IMG/VR virus record: IMGVR_UViG_3300035034_003813
Coordinates: 1-28,924 of that record
Length of the DNA stretch: 28,924 nucleotides
Reading direction: 5' to 3' (one strand)
DNA from: a virus
The notes under the pieces are model-generated. The model was not told the DNA's origin. It searched no databases and saw nothing but the letters and a program-made list of their open reading frames with translations. Within the stretch, counting starts at the first letter, position 1. Each line of letters begins with the position of its first letter. A program made the position numbers and the translations under genes. Shown in pieces: positions 20,561 to 28,488 of this stretch.

Positions 20561-21904
20561 ATGTCTTTAAAATCAGTATACGATAAACTAATGGAGATTA
20601 AAAAAACTTCTTCAACTAATCAAAAAGTTGAATTATTAAAAACACACTTACAAGAAACAGAATTTAGAACGGTAATTCAGCTAATGTATGATAGTTCAAA
20701 ACATTACAAGATCAAAGTACTGCCGAGAATGATTAAACCTAAGAAAGATTTATTTTCTGAGGATAATAAAACAACCAATGAGGATATATTTGCTTTTCTA
20801 AATAAATTGGCAAAACAAAAAGGAACTTCTGATCAGGATAAAAAAGAATTAGCTAAATTATCATCTATTGATCCTGAAACATACAAAGTGGTTCAAATGA
20901 TTGTGAGAAAAGACGCTAAATGTGGATTTAGTCAAAAACTCATTAATAAAGCTAGTCCTGGATTAATTTTTATTATACCCTATTGTCGATGCTCTACTGC
21001 TAAAAACAAACGCCACACCATTGTTTGGGAAGATGAAGTCTTTGTTCAAGAAAAAGCAGATGGGATGTTTGTAAATATTGTCATTAAAAATGATGAGATT
21101 ATATTAAGATCAAGAAATGGAAACGAAATTCACCAATTAGATCATATAAAAGATTGGATTAAAAAATACCATAAATCCAAATCAGACATAGTTTATATGG
21201 GTGAATTATTAATCCAACAAAATAAGAAAACTCTTCCTCGGAAAGCCGGAAACGGAATTTTAAATTCTTGTATTCAAAATACTGCTAATCCTGAAATGGC
21301 AAAAGGTGCTATTGTTAAATTATGGGATGCGGTTCTTTATGAAGATTGGTTAAAAAGTGAGTGTGATTGGGAATATAAAAAAAGATGGTCTGTTGTTGTT
21401 TATTTTGTAAATAATGTAGATCCAACTAGAAAAATATTCTCTTTAATACGTACTCGTTTAGTAAAAACAGAAAAAGAAGCTGATGATTTTTACAAAGAGA
21501 TAAGGAAAAAAGGCGGGGAAGGCACCATACTCAAAAAAATTACTGCTCTTTGGAAAAACCACACTTCTCCTGATCAGATAAAAGAAAAAAACGTATCTGA
21601 AGCAGAATTAAGAATAATAGGTTGGTCTTATGGAGAAAAAGATACCAAGTATGAAAAATTATTAGGATCATTACAATGCGAATCAGATGATGGAAAAATA
21701 AAAGTTTCTATTTCCGGTTTTACAGATGATCAAAGAAAACTTGATTGGGATCAAGAAATAGGTACAATTGTTTCAATAGAATATGAGTCTCTTATCTCGG
21801 ACAAAAAACGAGAAGGTGTTTATTCTTTATATTTACCAAGATATGATGAATTAAGGTATGATAGAAATGATACTGATACGTTGGAAGACGTACTAAAAAG
21901 ATAA
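20561..21904 (+). CDS. ATP-dependent DNA ligase
   Basis: This 447-aa ligase has an N-terminal helical region, then nucleotidyltransferase motif I EKADG with the AMP-accepting Lys165, RSRNG, motif III YMGELLI, motif IV GGEGTILKK and the motif V/VI part (IKEKNVSEAELRIIGWSYG). The C-terminal OB-fold includes KVSISGFTDDQR and VSIEYESLISDKK. This is the T4-like phage form. It seals Okazaki fragments and repair nicks. The start, 4 bases after the deaminase stop, has a GAAGGA site. A promoter follows its stop. Confidence 0.92.
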   Translation: MSLKSVYDKLMEIKKTSSTNQKVELLKTHLQETEFRTVIQLMYDSSKHYKIKVLPRMIKPKKDLFSEDNKTTNEDIFAFLNKLAKQKGTSDQDKKELAKLSSIDPETYKVVQMIVRKDAKCGFSQKLINKASPGLIFIIPYCRCSTAKNKRHTIVWEDEVFVQEKADGMFVNIVIKNDEIILRSRNGNEIHQLDHIKDWIKKYHKSKSDIVYMGELLIQQNKKTLPRKAGNGILNSCIQNTANPEMAKGAIVKLWDAVLYEDWLKSECDWEYKKRWSVVVYFVNNVDPTRKIFSLIRTRLVKTEKEADDFYKEIRKKGGEGTILKKITALWKNHTSPDQIKEKNVSEAELRIIGWSYGEKDTKYEKLLGSLQCESDDGKIKVSISGFTDDQRKLDWDQEIGTIVSIEYESLISDKKREGVYSLYLPRYDELRYDRNDTDTLEDVLKR

Positions 21905-21912
21905 ATTTCTTA

Positions 21913-21941
21913 TTGACTTTTGCATGAAAATATAATAACAT
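21913..21941 (+). promoter_or_regulatory. Sigma70-like promoter sharing a 19-bp block with the one at 11612
   Basis: TTGACT (21913-21918), a 17-base spacer and TAACAT (21936-21941) make a weaker -10 than its partner; an alternative TATAAT at 21931-21936 is too close to the -35. The block TTCTTATTGACTTTTGCAT is identical to that at 11606-11624. It would drive the small Cys-rich gene and the SbcCD group. Confidence 0.6.
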
Positions 21942-21975
21942 CTTAATAAGATGTAAAAATAAAAAGGAGTAGCTA

Positions 21976-22170
21976 ATGGTAAAAGAAGTATGGTTAATTT
22001 GTAATGCTCCTAAAAAATCAAAACATTGTAAAGAGAATTGTTTTTGTGGAGTTCCTCATCTTAAAGAACCAGGACATGATTCATGTCATTTAAATAGGGA
22101 AACATGCGCATTAAGTAATAGTGGTATAATTAGGGTAATTTGTAAACCTATTAAAAGGAAAAAAATTTAA
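21976..22170 (+). CDS. Small Cys/His-rich protein, 64 aa
   Basis: The sequence has clustered cysteines and histidines (CNAPKKSKHCKENCFCG, VPHLKEPGHDSCHLNRETC) with a basic C-terminus ending KPIKRKKI. It could bind one or two zinc ions and nucleic acid or a host protein. It is the first gene after the promoter and has a strong AAAGGAG site, the position of an early or regulatory gene. The family was not recognised. Its stop overlaps the next ATG. Confidence 0.7.
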   Translation: MVKEVWLICNAPKKSKHCKENCFCGVPHLKEPGHDSCHLNRETCALSNSGIIRVICKPIKRKKI

Positions 22171-22640
22171 TGAGAATTTCTAACGAACAAGCCAAACATA
22201 TTGCCGAATTAGGTATTCTTAAAACTATTCCTGATTTTTTAGCTCAACCTCTGCACCCAGGTAGATTAAAAAAAGCTTTTTTAGAAATTGAGTATTTGGT
22301 TGGTAAAGAACTGCAAAAAATATATAAAAATAATCCTAATGTATATGCTGATAATAAAGAAGCTCTTTCTTATTATTTAGATGAATTTGGAAAACAAGCT
22401 GAATGGATCGGAAACGAAACTCATGTAGGTTCTGTAGTATCTTTTTGTTTGGCTTTTTTGGAAACTTCTAATTATTCTTATCCTGACAAATTGTTTGATT
22501 CTTTGAATAAAATTGTAGACTATTATGAGAGAGATGGTTATATTGATACTGATGATCTCATAAATGCTGAAAATTTCCATAATGTTTGGGAAAACGTAAA
22601 AGATTATAATAATTCAGAACAAGCGAATAATACTATATAA
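22170..22640 (+). CDS. Hypothetical helical protein, 156 aa
   Basis: I do not recognise this protein. It is acidic and largely helical, with an N-terminal basic-hydrophobic part (AKHIAELGILKTIPDFL, LKKAFLEIEYLVGKEL), a central LDEFGKQAEWIGNETHVGSVVSFCLAFLE and an acidic tail. There is no metal motif or membrane span. It is coupled to the preceding gene through an overlapping stop and start, and lies upstream of a DUF3820-like gene and rad50. Confidence 0.7.
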   Translation: MRISNEQAKHIAELGILKTIPDFLAQPLHPGRLKKAFLEIEYLVGKELQKIYKNNPNVYADNKEALSYYLDEFGKQAEWIGNETHVGSVVSFCLAFLETSNYSYPDKLFDSLNKIVDYYERDGYIDTDDLINAENFHNVWENVKDYNNSEQANNTI

Positions 22641-22661
22641 TTACACAATAAGGAAAAGAAA

Positions 22662-22838
22662 ATGATAATGCCTTGGGGAAAACATAAAGATAAAGATATC
22701 GAAGATATTCCTTCTTATTATTTGCAATGGTTGGCTGAAAATTGTGATAATGAAAGAATAGCTGTTGCAGCAGACGAGGAATGGGACTTTAGAGAAAGAA
22801 CCAATTCACACATTTTTGAGGAATTAAAAAACTATTAG
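22662..22838 (+). CDS. DUF3820-like small protein, 58 aa
   Basis: The N-terminus MPWGKHKDKDIEDIPSYYLQ, then WLAENCD, matches the pattern of the DUF3820 family (MPFGKHKGK--EDIP--YL-WL). The rest is an acidic helix (AVAADEEWDFRERTNSHIFEEL). The ATG has an AAGGAAAAG site. It sits 8 bases before the rad50 start, so it may be a small partner of recombination or repair; nothing more specific can be said from sequence. Confidence 0.8.
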   Translation: MIMPWGKHKDKDIEDIPSYYLQWLAENCDNERIAVAADEEWDFRERTNSHIFEELKNY

Positions 22839-22846
22839 GATAATTT

Positions 22847-23917
22847 ATGATTAAATCCGCCAAAATCAAAAATTTTGAATCTTGGAAAGATGCAGAAATA
22901 GAATTTCATCCAGGTATAAATGTAATAATTGGAGAATCGGATGAAGGTAAGTCTGGATTAATTCGGGCTTTAAAATTCAACACATTAAATCGTCCTAAAG
23001 GATTTCCTTTCAGAAGTGATTTTGTTAGTGATAACAAACAAATGACTTCAGTTGAAATTACCTATGATTCAGAGGACACAGTACTACGCCAAAGAAATTT
23101 ATCTGGAACTAATGAATATAGAATAAATAATGGAGAACCTTTTGTTGCCTTACGAACAGACGTACCTGATGAGGTTTTTAAAATTTCCAAAATCTCTTCA
23201 ATTAATATACAAGGCCAACATCCTTCTGAGCAATATTTTCTTTTAACTGAAAAACCAGGTTATGTAGCAAAAGAATTTAATAAGGTTTCTGATTTAGTTA
23301 TAATGGATAAAGCTATGGCTGAAGCGAACAGTAGAATTCGTTCTGCTAAATCTACCTTAGATGTTTATCAAAAAGAATTAAAAGAAAAAGAAACCTCATT
23401 AAAAGAAAATGAATGGATCATAGAGGCAAAAGAAAAAACAGAAGAAATTAAAAATTTAAATAATCAAATCCAAAAAATAGAAGAAAAACAAGCAGAATTG
23501 GATAATCTAATTCAATCTTTAGCTGATAATAAGAAAAAATTGGTTAAATACAAGTATGTTAAAAAAGCCCAAAAAGATCTTTTAAATCTTTCAATTGCAA
23601 GAAACAAATTTATACATTGTGAAAATCAGATAGAATCTTTAAATACCGCTATAAATCATATCAAAAAAGTGACTTTTGAGTTAAAAGCGATGTCTGATAT
23701 CTCTAACGCTTTAAAAGATCTTAAAACGCTTAAAAATTCAAAGGGTGAATTTAATCAAATTGATAAAGAAGATCAAGAATTAGGTAAAGTATTAACAAAA
23801 ATAGAGACCTTAGATTTACAAATAGACAAAACTAAACTCGAATTTGATGAATCTTTGGTTTTATTTAATGAAATCCGAGAAAAAGAAGCGTGCCCTACTT
23901 GTGGAAGGAACAATTAA
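22847..23917 (+). CDS. sbcC: Rad50/SbcC N-terminal half, ending at a zinc hook
   Basis: The N-terminal ABC half has KIKNFESWKDAEIEF, Walker A IGESDEGKSG (Lys35) and a Q-loop-like NIQGQHPSEQYFLL, followed by about 170 residues of coiled coil (KTEEIKNLNNQIQKIEEKQ and more). The protein stops right after CPTCGR (Cys349, Cys352), the zinc-hook motif at which a normal Rad50 coil turns back. The second coil and the ATPase half are encoded separately, beyond SbcD. This is not obvious decay: both halves keep their key motifs and have ribosome sites. Assembly would be heteromeric. Confidence 0.88.
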   Translation: MIKSAKIKNFESWKDAEIEFHPGINVIIGESDEGKSGLIRALKFNTLNRPKGFPFRSDFVSDNKQMTSVEITYDSEDTVLRQRNLSGTNEYRINNGEPFVALRTDVPDEVFKISKISSINIQGQHPSEQYFLLTEKPGYVAKEFNKVSDLVIMDKAMAEANSRIRSAKSTLDVYQKELKEKETSLKENEWIIEAKEKTEEIKNLNNQIQKIEEKQAELDNLIQSLADNKKKLVKYKYVKKAQKDLLNLSIARNKFIHCENQIESLNTAINHIKKVTFELKAMSDISNALKDLKTLKNSKGEFNQIDKEDQELGKVLTKIETLDLQIDKTKLEFDESLVLFNEIREKEACPTCGRNN

Positions 23918-23986
23918 ATGCCAGTAAGAATACAACCAAGACATGGATATACAAAACAGGAGGATAAAGGTTTTTATGGAATATGA
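23918..23986 (+). CDS. Possible 22-codon ORF between the split rad50 and sbcD
   Basis: An ATG immediately after the Rad50 stop, with AAGGAA 7 bases upstream, opens a frame of 22 residues (MPVRIQPRHGYTKQED and KGFYGI) that stops just inside the sbcD start region. The good site argues for translation, perhaps to couple to sbcD. It is too short to be certain. Confidence 0.35.
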   Translation: MPVRIQPRHGYTKQEDKGFYGI

Positions 23987-24884
23987 TTTCATAGCAGCAG
24001 CAGACCTCCATCTCACTGATTCTGCTCCGAACAAAAGAAAAGGAGATTATCTTTCCCAAGTTCTGGATAAATTTGAACAAATATTAATAATTACCAAAAA
24101 CAAAACACATTCCAATCTTTTATTAGTTGCGGGTGATTTTTTTGATTCCGCTACAACTTCATATCACGTAACCAGAGAAATAATAAAAATCATAAAAAAA
24201 CACAATGTAACTATAATAGTAATTCCAGGTCAACATGATTTACGATACCATCAATCAGGATTAAAAAATACTCCTTTAGGTGTTTTAGTTGAATCTGGAT
24301 TTGTTTTCACCGACAACAATTCTGAATTTAGTATTAGTTTTTCTGGATGGAATGAAGAACCTAAAGAAAAAACAGATGTTCTCTTAACTCATAGAATGGT
24401 AATTAAAAAAGAAAAAATATTTTTTGAGCAAAAGGATTTTATAAGTGCTAAAGATCTATTAAAAAAATACCCTTGGGCTAAAATAATTATTTCTGGAGAT
24501 AACCATACTCCTCATGTTTTAAAATACAAAAACAGAATACAATTAAATTGTGGATCTATGGTGAGAAAAACAAAAGAGCAAGTTGATTACAAACCAGCTG
24601 TTTGGGGAATTAAATTAGAACCTGAGCTAATTGTTAAAAGAATTCCATTAAAAATTTTACATCCTGATGAAGTTTTCGATTTTCATAAAATAGAAAAAGA
24701 AGAAGAACTCCAAACTATAAAAAAAGAAGCTGAAGAAAAAATAAATAATTTTATTAAGGTTCTTCCTGAAATGGACCAAAACAAACCTAAATTTCCTTTA
24801 ATCCTTCAAAGCATTGTAAAAGAAACCAACCCAGGTAAAAAAGTAGAAAGAATCATAAATAATATTATGGAGAAAGTTTCATGA
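23976..24884 (+). CDS. sbcD: SbcD/Mre11-family nuclease
   Basis: This 302-aa calcineurin-like phosphoesterase has the five metal-binding motifs: AAADLHL (Asp10, His12), VAGDFFDS (Asp54), IPGQHD (85-88, with Gln for the usual Asn), LLTHRMV and ISGDNHTPH. It is the nuclease partner of the Rad50 fragments encoded on either side. The start at 23976 has AAAGG 5 bases upstream; the in-frame ATG at 23943 lacks a comparable site. The Asn-to-Gln change in the GNHD motif touches an active-site residue, so activity may be altered. Its stop overlaps the next ATG. Confidence 0.85.
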   Translation: MEYDFIAAADLHLTDSAPNKRKGDYLSQVLDKFEQILIITKNKTHSNLLLVAGDFFDSATTSYHVTREIIKIIKKHNVTIIVIPGQHDLRYHQSGLKNTPLGVLVESGFVFTDNNSEFSISFSGWNEEPKEKTDVLLTHRMVIKKEKIFFEQKDFISAKDLLKKYPWAKIIISGDNHTPHVLKYKNRIQLNCGSMVRKTKEQVDYKPAVWGIKLEPELIVKRIPLKILHPDEVFDFHKIEKEEELQTIKKEAEEKINNFIKVLPEMDQNKPKFPLILQSIVKETNPGKKVERIINNIMEKVS

Positions 24885-25117
24885 ATTTAATTGAAGTCCA
24901 AAAACAATTAGAAGAAAAAAACAAAAAAAGAAACCAATTAGTAGGTCAAAAAGAAATGCTTATGGATCATTTGAAAGAAGTAGGTTACGAAAGTATAAAA
25001 GAAGCAAAAAAAGCAAGGAAAAAATTTGAAAGCAAAAAACAAAAACTTAAAGAAACCTATCAACGCAAGGAAACAGAATTTAAAGAAAAATACGAGGAAT
25101 TACTAAATGCAGATTGA
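24881..25117 (+). CDS. Coiled-coil fragment, middle part of the split Rad50
   Basis: The whole 78-aa product is a charged coiled coil (LIEVQKQLEEKNKKRNQLV, KAKKARKKFESKKQKLKE), the type of strand that would run back from the zinc hook. It has its own GGAG site and overlaps sbcD by ATGA. Its end overlaps the next gene by 11 bases in the +1 frame. With the downstream ORF it rebuilds the C-terminal coil of Rad50. No hook cysteines are present, so the hook would come only from the N-terminal fragment. Confidence 0.7.
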   Translation: MNLIEVQKQLEEKNKKRNQLVGQKEMLMDHLKEVGYESIKEAKKARKKFESKKQKLKETYQRKETEFKEKYEELLNAD

Positions 25118-25718
25118 TAATCTTTTTACTAAATTGGATGAAAAAGTTACGGACTATCATTATTTAGAAAAGGAAATAATTGATCTAAAAAAGAAAACAA
25201 AAATCCAATACGAATCTCTAAATAATTTAACCAAAGCAAGGGGTATTTTTCAAGCAGCATCCAAATTAACTCAAAATATGTTATCCAAACGAATCTCCAC
25301 AATTGTCTCTAATGCCTTAGAAGCTATTTTTTTAGATCCATATAAGTTTATTATTGATTTTGTGGAAAGAAGAAACTCCACCGAATGTGATTTATTGTTT
25401 GAAAAAAACGGAAATAAAAAAAATCCATTAGAATCTTGTGGGTACGGAGCTGCTGATATAGCTTCATTGGCTTTACGGGTAGCTATTTGGAAATTAACAA
25501 CCCACAGTAGAAATACATTAATTCTTGATGAACCTACAAGAGCATTGAGTAAATATAAACAAAAATTGGCTTCAGTTATGTTCAAAAGCCTTAGCCGTAT
25601 GGAAGGAGGATTGCAATTTATTATAGTTACTCATAATCCTGATCTTTCCGATTCTGCTGATCGTACTTTTCAAATTACGCAAGAAAATGGAATAAGCTCA
25701 ATAAAACAAATAAAATAA
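25107..25718 (+). CDS. Rad50/SbcC C-terminal half (ATPase)
   Basis: The first 60 residues are coiled coil, then the ABC C-terminal lobe: a signature-type element ESCGYGAADIASLALRVA (109-126), Walker B TLILDEPT (137-144) and the H-loop VTHNPD (His176). The sequence lacks a Walker A motif, which is on the N-terminal fragment, so the two must pair to hydrolyse ATP. The ATG has its own GAGGA site 8 bases upstream, which argues against a simple frameshift artefact. Together the three pieces total about 637 aa, similar to a small phage gp46. Confidence 0.88.
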   Translation: MQIDNLFTKLDEKVTDYHYLEKEIIDLKKKTKIQYESLNNLTKARGIFQAASKLTQNMLSKRISTIVSNALEAIFLDPYKFIIDFVERRNSTECDLLFEKNGNKKNPLESCGYGAADIASLALRVAIWKLTTHSRNTLILDEPTRALSKYKQKLASVMFKSLSRMEGGLQFIIVTHNPDLSDSADRTFQITQENGISSIKQIK

Positions 25719-25731
25719 AGGATCTAAGTTA

Positions 25732-26220
25732 ATGTGTCTTCCTACAATTTACAAAACTGAAAAAGAGATTCTTCCTGGTCCTGTTTATGTTAAGTTCACT
25801 TGTGGTTGTATTTTTTTAGATACAGAAGATCAAAAAAGAAAAAAACGTTCCCTTTTTGAGATTAGAAATGGAAAAAGAACAAACAGAGTTTTTTGTCCTA
25901 ATCATAAAAAGGATTCTTTTGTAAAACAAAGGATGAAGATTTGCCCTGTTTGTAATGAACTCATTGTAGCTTCAAAAAACACAACTCCAGGATTATGTCG
26001 AAAGTGTTTAAACCATGTAGAAGCTCGAAAAAGTAAAAAAGTAAAAATTAAGAATTGTATTCAATATGGAAAGCCGTATGAATTACGAAAAAATGAAAAA
26101 ATCATAAGTAAACATATGTGTAGAAATAGGGAATATTGTTTATCCTTTATAAAAAAACACGCAACCTTAATGCAATGTGCTAATTGTCCACATTTAAAAG
26201 ACAATATCTTTGGAGATTAA
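25732..26220 (+). CDS. Cys-rich zinc-binding protein, 162 aa
   Basis: At least four Cys pairs are visible: the CGC motif near 24, CPNH near 55, CPVC plus CRKC near 71-95, and CANC near 152. MCRNREYCL lies before the last pair. This gives perhaps two or three zinc modules, with a basic linker (EARKSKKVKIKN). The fold family is not recognised. It follows the Rad50 C-terminal gene by 13 bases and is followed by another Cys-rich small gene. Possible roles include nucleic-acid binding or a transcription-type adaptor; there is no decisive motif. Confidence 0.7.
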   Translation: MCLPTIYKTEKEILPGPVYVKFTCGCIFLDTEDQKRKKRSLFEIRNGKRTNRVFCPNHKKDSFVKQRMKICPVCNELIVASKNTTPGLCRKCLNHVEARKSKKVKIKNCIQYGKPYELRKNEKIISKHMCRNREYCLSFIKKHATLMQCANCPHLKDNIFGD

Positions 26221-26221
26221 A

Positions 26222-26389
26222 ATGAAAAGATGCTATATCTGTTCTAGGATTTTAACTGACTTGAATACTGATAATTTTCCACATAATGATAGATGTGTTA
26301 ATTGTTCTCTTAATTTTGAGGAATATACGGAAAGGTTAAAAAATGAAATCGAAAGCACCAAAAAACACCGAAAAAGAAAAAAAACCTGA
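26222..26389 (+). CDS. Small zinc-finger protein, 55 aa
   Basis: The frame reads MKRCYICSRILTD, then RCVNCSLNFEEY and a basic C-terminus (STKKHRKRKKT). Two CxxC pairs make a compact zinc finger like HNH-associated or treble-clef motifs, but no nuclease residues follow. It begins 1 base after the preceding stop and overlaps the next gene by 47 bases. Confidence 0.65.
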   Translation: MKRCYICSRILTDLNTDNFPHNDRCVNCSLNFEEYTERLKNEIESTKKHRKRKKT

Positions 26390-26708
26390 TGCAAGTTTAA
26401 TTCCTTTAGACTTATTAATTGAATTTTTAGTTCCTGCTTATGAAGAAGGGTTAATAAAATATTACAGAGATTCGTGGAGAGAGGGCTTTACAACTACACA
26501 TATGATAGGAGCTTCATTAAGGCATTTATCCAAATATGAAGAAGGTGAAGATTATGACCAACAAACTTTAGAAGATTATGGTATACTAAAACACCATTTA
26601 GGTGCATTATTTTTTAGTGTTCTTTGTATGTGTGATACTTTTAAAAATCATCCTGAATTAGATAATCGAAGATGTAAAATAAAGAAACCAAGTAAAACTG
26701 AAAATTAA
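26343..26708 (+). CDS. DUF5664-type dATP/dGTP diphosphohydrolase-like protein, 121 aa
   Basis: The run KKPDASLIPLDLLIEFLVPA, YEEGLIKYYRDSWREGF, IGASLRHLSKYEEGEDYD and ILKHHLGALFFSVLCM follows the phage DUF5664 pattern (KPD-SLIP--L, YG--KY---NWR-G, RHL--- G-D-D, H---NLL-L). Members are described as dATP/dGTP diphosphohydrolase-like domains. Here it would fit the nucleotide-metabolism group (dCMP deaminase, HD protein, ThyX). The start at 26343 has GAAAGG upstream. Functional detail is inferred from family naming. Confidence 0.7.
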   Translation: MKSKAPKNTEKEKKPDASLIPLDLLIEFLVPAYEEGLIKYYRDSWREGFTTTHMIGASLRHLSKYEEGEDYDQQTLEDYGILKHHLGALFFSVLCMCDTFKNHPELDNRRCKIKKPSKTEN

Positions 26709-26717
26709 GGATAAAAA

Positions 26718-26996
26718 ATGAAACATAAAGACATTACTATTTTTTATATGGTCAAAAAAGCAAGCGACACTCCTGACATGGAAAAAATTATTCAATTAGT
26801 TATGGCTTATGTCCAAAATAATCCGATATACTTTCAATCAGAGCCTACTTTTGTTAATAATATTATTATGTTCGGGATAGTAGGATATGAAACTGATCAT
26901 AATAAATTGCAAAAATATTTAGGTTCTGATCTTGAAAAATTAGGAGGAAATTTAAGTATATTAATAAAAAAGGAGCTAAAAAATGAAAATTATTGA
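26718..26996 (+). CDS. Hypothetical protein, 92 aa
   Basis: The small protein starts MKHKDITIFYMVKKAS and has an amphipathic middle helix (MEKIIQLVMAYVQNN) and a hydrophobic strand (FVNNIIMFGIVGYETD). No known motif is seen. It has a TAAGGA site and its 3' end overlaps the thyX start by 14 bases. It is still AT-rich like most of the window, unlike the thyX body that follows. Confidence 0.65.
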   Translation: MKHKDITIFYMVKKASDTPDMEKIIQLVMAYVQNNPIYFQSEPTFVNNIIMFGIVGYETDHNKLQKYLGSDLEKLGGNLSILIKKELKNENY

Positions 26997-27672
26997 TCAG
27001 TCTTATAAAATTATCAGTCTGCCTGAAAATATTTTGAGCATGATTGAAGCAGCCGGCCGCACCTGCTACAAGTCAGAAGATAAAATTGGGTGCACAGAGG
27101 CCCATGAGGGTATTTGTGCAGATGTAAAATTTGATGCCTGGGGTAACGGGTGTTTAAACTCACAATGCAGCGCACATTCATCTGTGAAATTTGTTGGAAG
27201 AATGCGGGACCGGGGCCACCATGCCATGATTGAGTTTGGCGACATCATCGTCAAGTTTGTCACCAACCGGGGCGTAACCCATGAACTGGTACGGCATAGA
27301 TTATTTTCTTTTGCCCAGGAGTCAACCCGGTATGTTCGGTATGAGGGCAGGATGGAATTTATCCGCCCCTGCTGGTGGGAAGACAGCACTACAACACAAC
27401 AAATCATTTGGAAGGATGCTTTATTGTGTGCAGAAAGACATTACAAAGAGTTGCTTGATTTTGGCTGGCGTCCGGAACAATCAAGGGAGGTACTGCCAAA
27501 TTCCCTGAAAACCGAAATTGTGGTCAAAGGAAATATCCGAGAGTGGCGGTGGTGCCTACAACTCCGAACCAGTAAGAAAGCTCACCCGCAGATCCGGGCG
27601 TTGATGCTTCCACTATTGGCAGAGTTGAAAGAACGGGTACCTGTTTTGTTTAATGATATTGAAGCCGGGTAA
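26983..27672 (+). CDS. thyX: Flavin-dependent thymidylate synthase (ThyX)
   Basis: ThyX methylates dUMP to dTMP with FAD and methylenetetrahydrofolate. The signature RHRLFSFAQESTR (104-116) and the following RYVRYEG identify it, with RGHHAMIEF upstream and SREVLPNSLKTEIVVKGN, then RTSKKAHPQIR downstream. At 229 aa the length is normal, but residues 36-62 form a Cys-rich insertion (Cys37, 45, 57, 62) between CYKSEDK and the GHH motif. From about codon 20 onward the gene is markedly richer in G and C, with CGG, GGC and CCG codons rare elsewhere in the window. It therefore looks acquired from a higher-GC source. AAAGGAG precedes the ATG. Confidence 0.92.
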   Translation: MKIIDQSYKIISLPENILSMIEAAGRTCYKSEDKIGCTEAHEGICADVKFDAWGNGCLNSQCSAHSSVKFVGRMRDRGHHAMIEFGDIIVKFVTNRGVTHELVRHRLFSFAQESTRYVRYEGRMEFIRPCWWEDSTTTQQIIWKDALLCAERHYKELLDFGWRPEQSREVLPNSLKTEIVVKGNIREWRWCLQLRTSKKAHPQIRALMLPLLAELKERVPVLFNDIEAG

Positions 27673-27950
27673 GTTACCCATAGCTAAGGCATCGGGTTTT
27701 ACGGCCCGAAGGCCAAAAGATAAGGAAACAGTATCATGGGTGATGTCGTAAACCTGGACGAGTTCAAACCTAACAAAGTGTCAGAGGTGGTTTGTTTGAA
27801 GTGCCTGGACAGATGGATCGCCATCCGACCGATAGAAGTAAAGCTCAAGAGGCTGGAGTGTGAAAAGTGCGGCAGCGGATTTGTCATCGAGACTGGTGAG
27901 GATTTCGATGATCAGTATCTTGATGAGCTACTTAAGCTTCCTTTTTAATT
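27040..27950. other. GC-richer island (most of thyX plus a zinc-ribbon gene)
   Basis: Base composition and codon choice change visibly near 27040 and return to AT-rich near 27950. The two genes inside use GC-ending codons. The contrast suggests recent horizontal acquisition as a unit. No direct repeats, integrase or transposase were seen at the edges. Confidence 0.7.
27736..27948 (+). CDS. Zinc-ribbon protein, 70 aa
   Basis: Two CxxC knuckles (VVCLKCLDRW and LECEKCGSGF) 20 residues apart form a zinc ribbon, followed by an acidic C-terminus (ETGEDFDDQYLDELL). The ATG has an AAGGAAA site. It shares the GC-rich codon usage of thyX and ends 17 bases inside the convergent - strand gene, so the two 3' ends overlap. 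The function is unknown. Confidence 0.75.
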   Translation: MGDVVNLDEFKPNKVSEVVCLKCLDRWIAIRPIEVKLKRLECEKCGSGFVIETGEDFDDQYLDELLKLPF

Positions 27951-28477
27951 TCTACATAAAGACTCGGAAAATCTTTTTCAGGTATGTTTGTTTTTTTCCT
28001 CATACTTCTCCAAGTAAATAACCCAAAAAATGATAAAGTATTTCTTGCAAGACCTGAAGCAATTCTCATCCCGGTCTCTTCGGCACAAAGATTATCAAAT
28101 ATTAAATCCAATTCTCTTTTTGACATTTCTTTAAAACTTACTTCTCCAGATTCAGGATCTACTAAAAATAATCCACCATATCTATAACCTAAATCATGAG
28201 GGCCAGATCCAACATATAAAACCCCTACTGAGCTGTATATTGTTCCTAAAATTTTAGGAACACTTGCTCCATCATAAATAAACGATGCAGGCAATAAAAT
28301 GTACATTTTCAAATCTTCATACCAAAGAAGATAATCTTTCATTATTTCAAACCTACGAACAAAAGTAAAAAATCGCAAAACCCTTTTAAAAAAAGAAAGC
28401 CGTTTTGTTTCTATTATTCCACGAGTGATAGGTAAATGTAATTTTTTACTTAATAAGGCAACATCAAATTTCTTCAT
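27932..28477 (-). CDS. DUF1353 protein, 181 aa
   Basis: The segment FIYDGASVPKIL, then GSGPHDLGYRYGG, matches the DUF1353 pattern (DG-S-P---W, HD--Y) seen in many phage proteins near tail or lysis genes. The N-terminal third is basic and hydrophobic (RVLRFFTFVRRFEIMKDYL). It has an AAAGGA site on the - strand, a few bases after the stop of the membrane-protein gene upstream. This begins the opposite-strand block, probably late or structural genes. The molecular function of the family is not settled. Confidence 0.8.
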   Translation of the reverse strand: MKKFDVALLSKKLHLPITRGIIETKRLSFFKRVLRFFTFVRRFEIMKDYLLWYEDLKMYILLPASFIYDGASVPKILGTIYSSVGVLYVGSGPHDLGYRYGGLFLVDPESGEVSFKEMSKRELDLIFDNLCAEETGMRIASGLARNTLSFFGLFTWRSMRKKTNIPEKDFPSLYVEIKKEA

Positions 28478-28488
28478 TTTAATTCCTT

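Noticed and set aside
24881-25718. Rad50 C-terminal split as a simple frameshift error
   Set aside because: Not excluded, but the downstream ATG has its own GAGGA site and normal spacing; kept as separate genes with a check proposed.
27066-27407. 113-aa - strand ORF within thyX
   Set aside because: It lies antisense to well-conserved ThyX motifs and has no supporting site.
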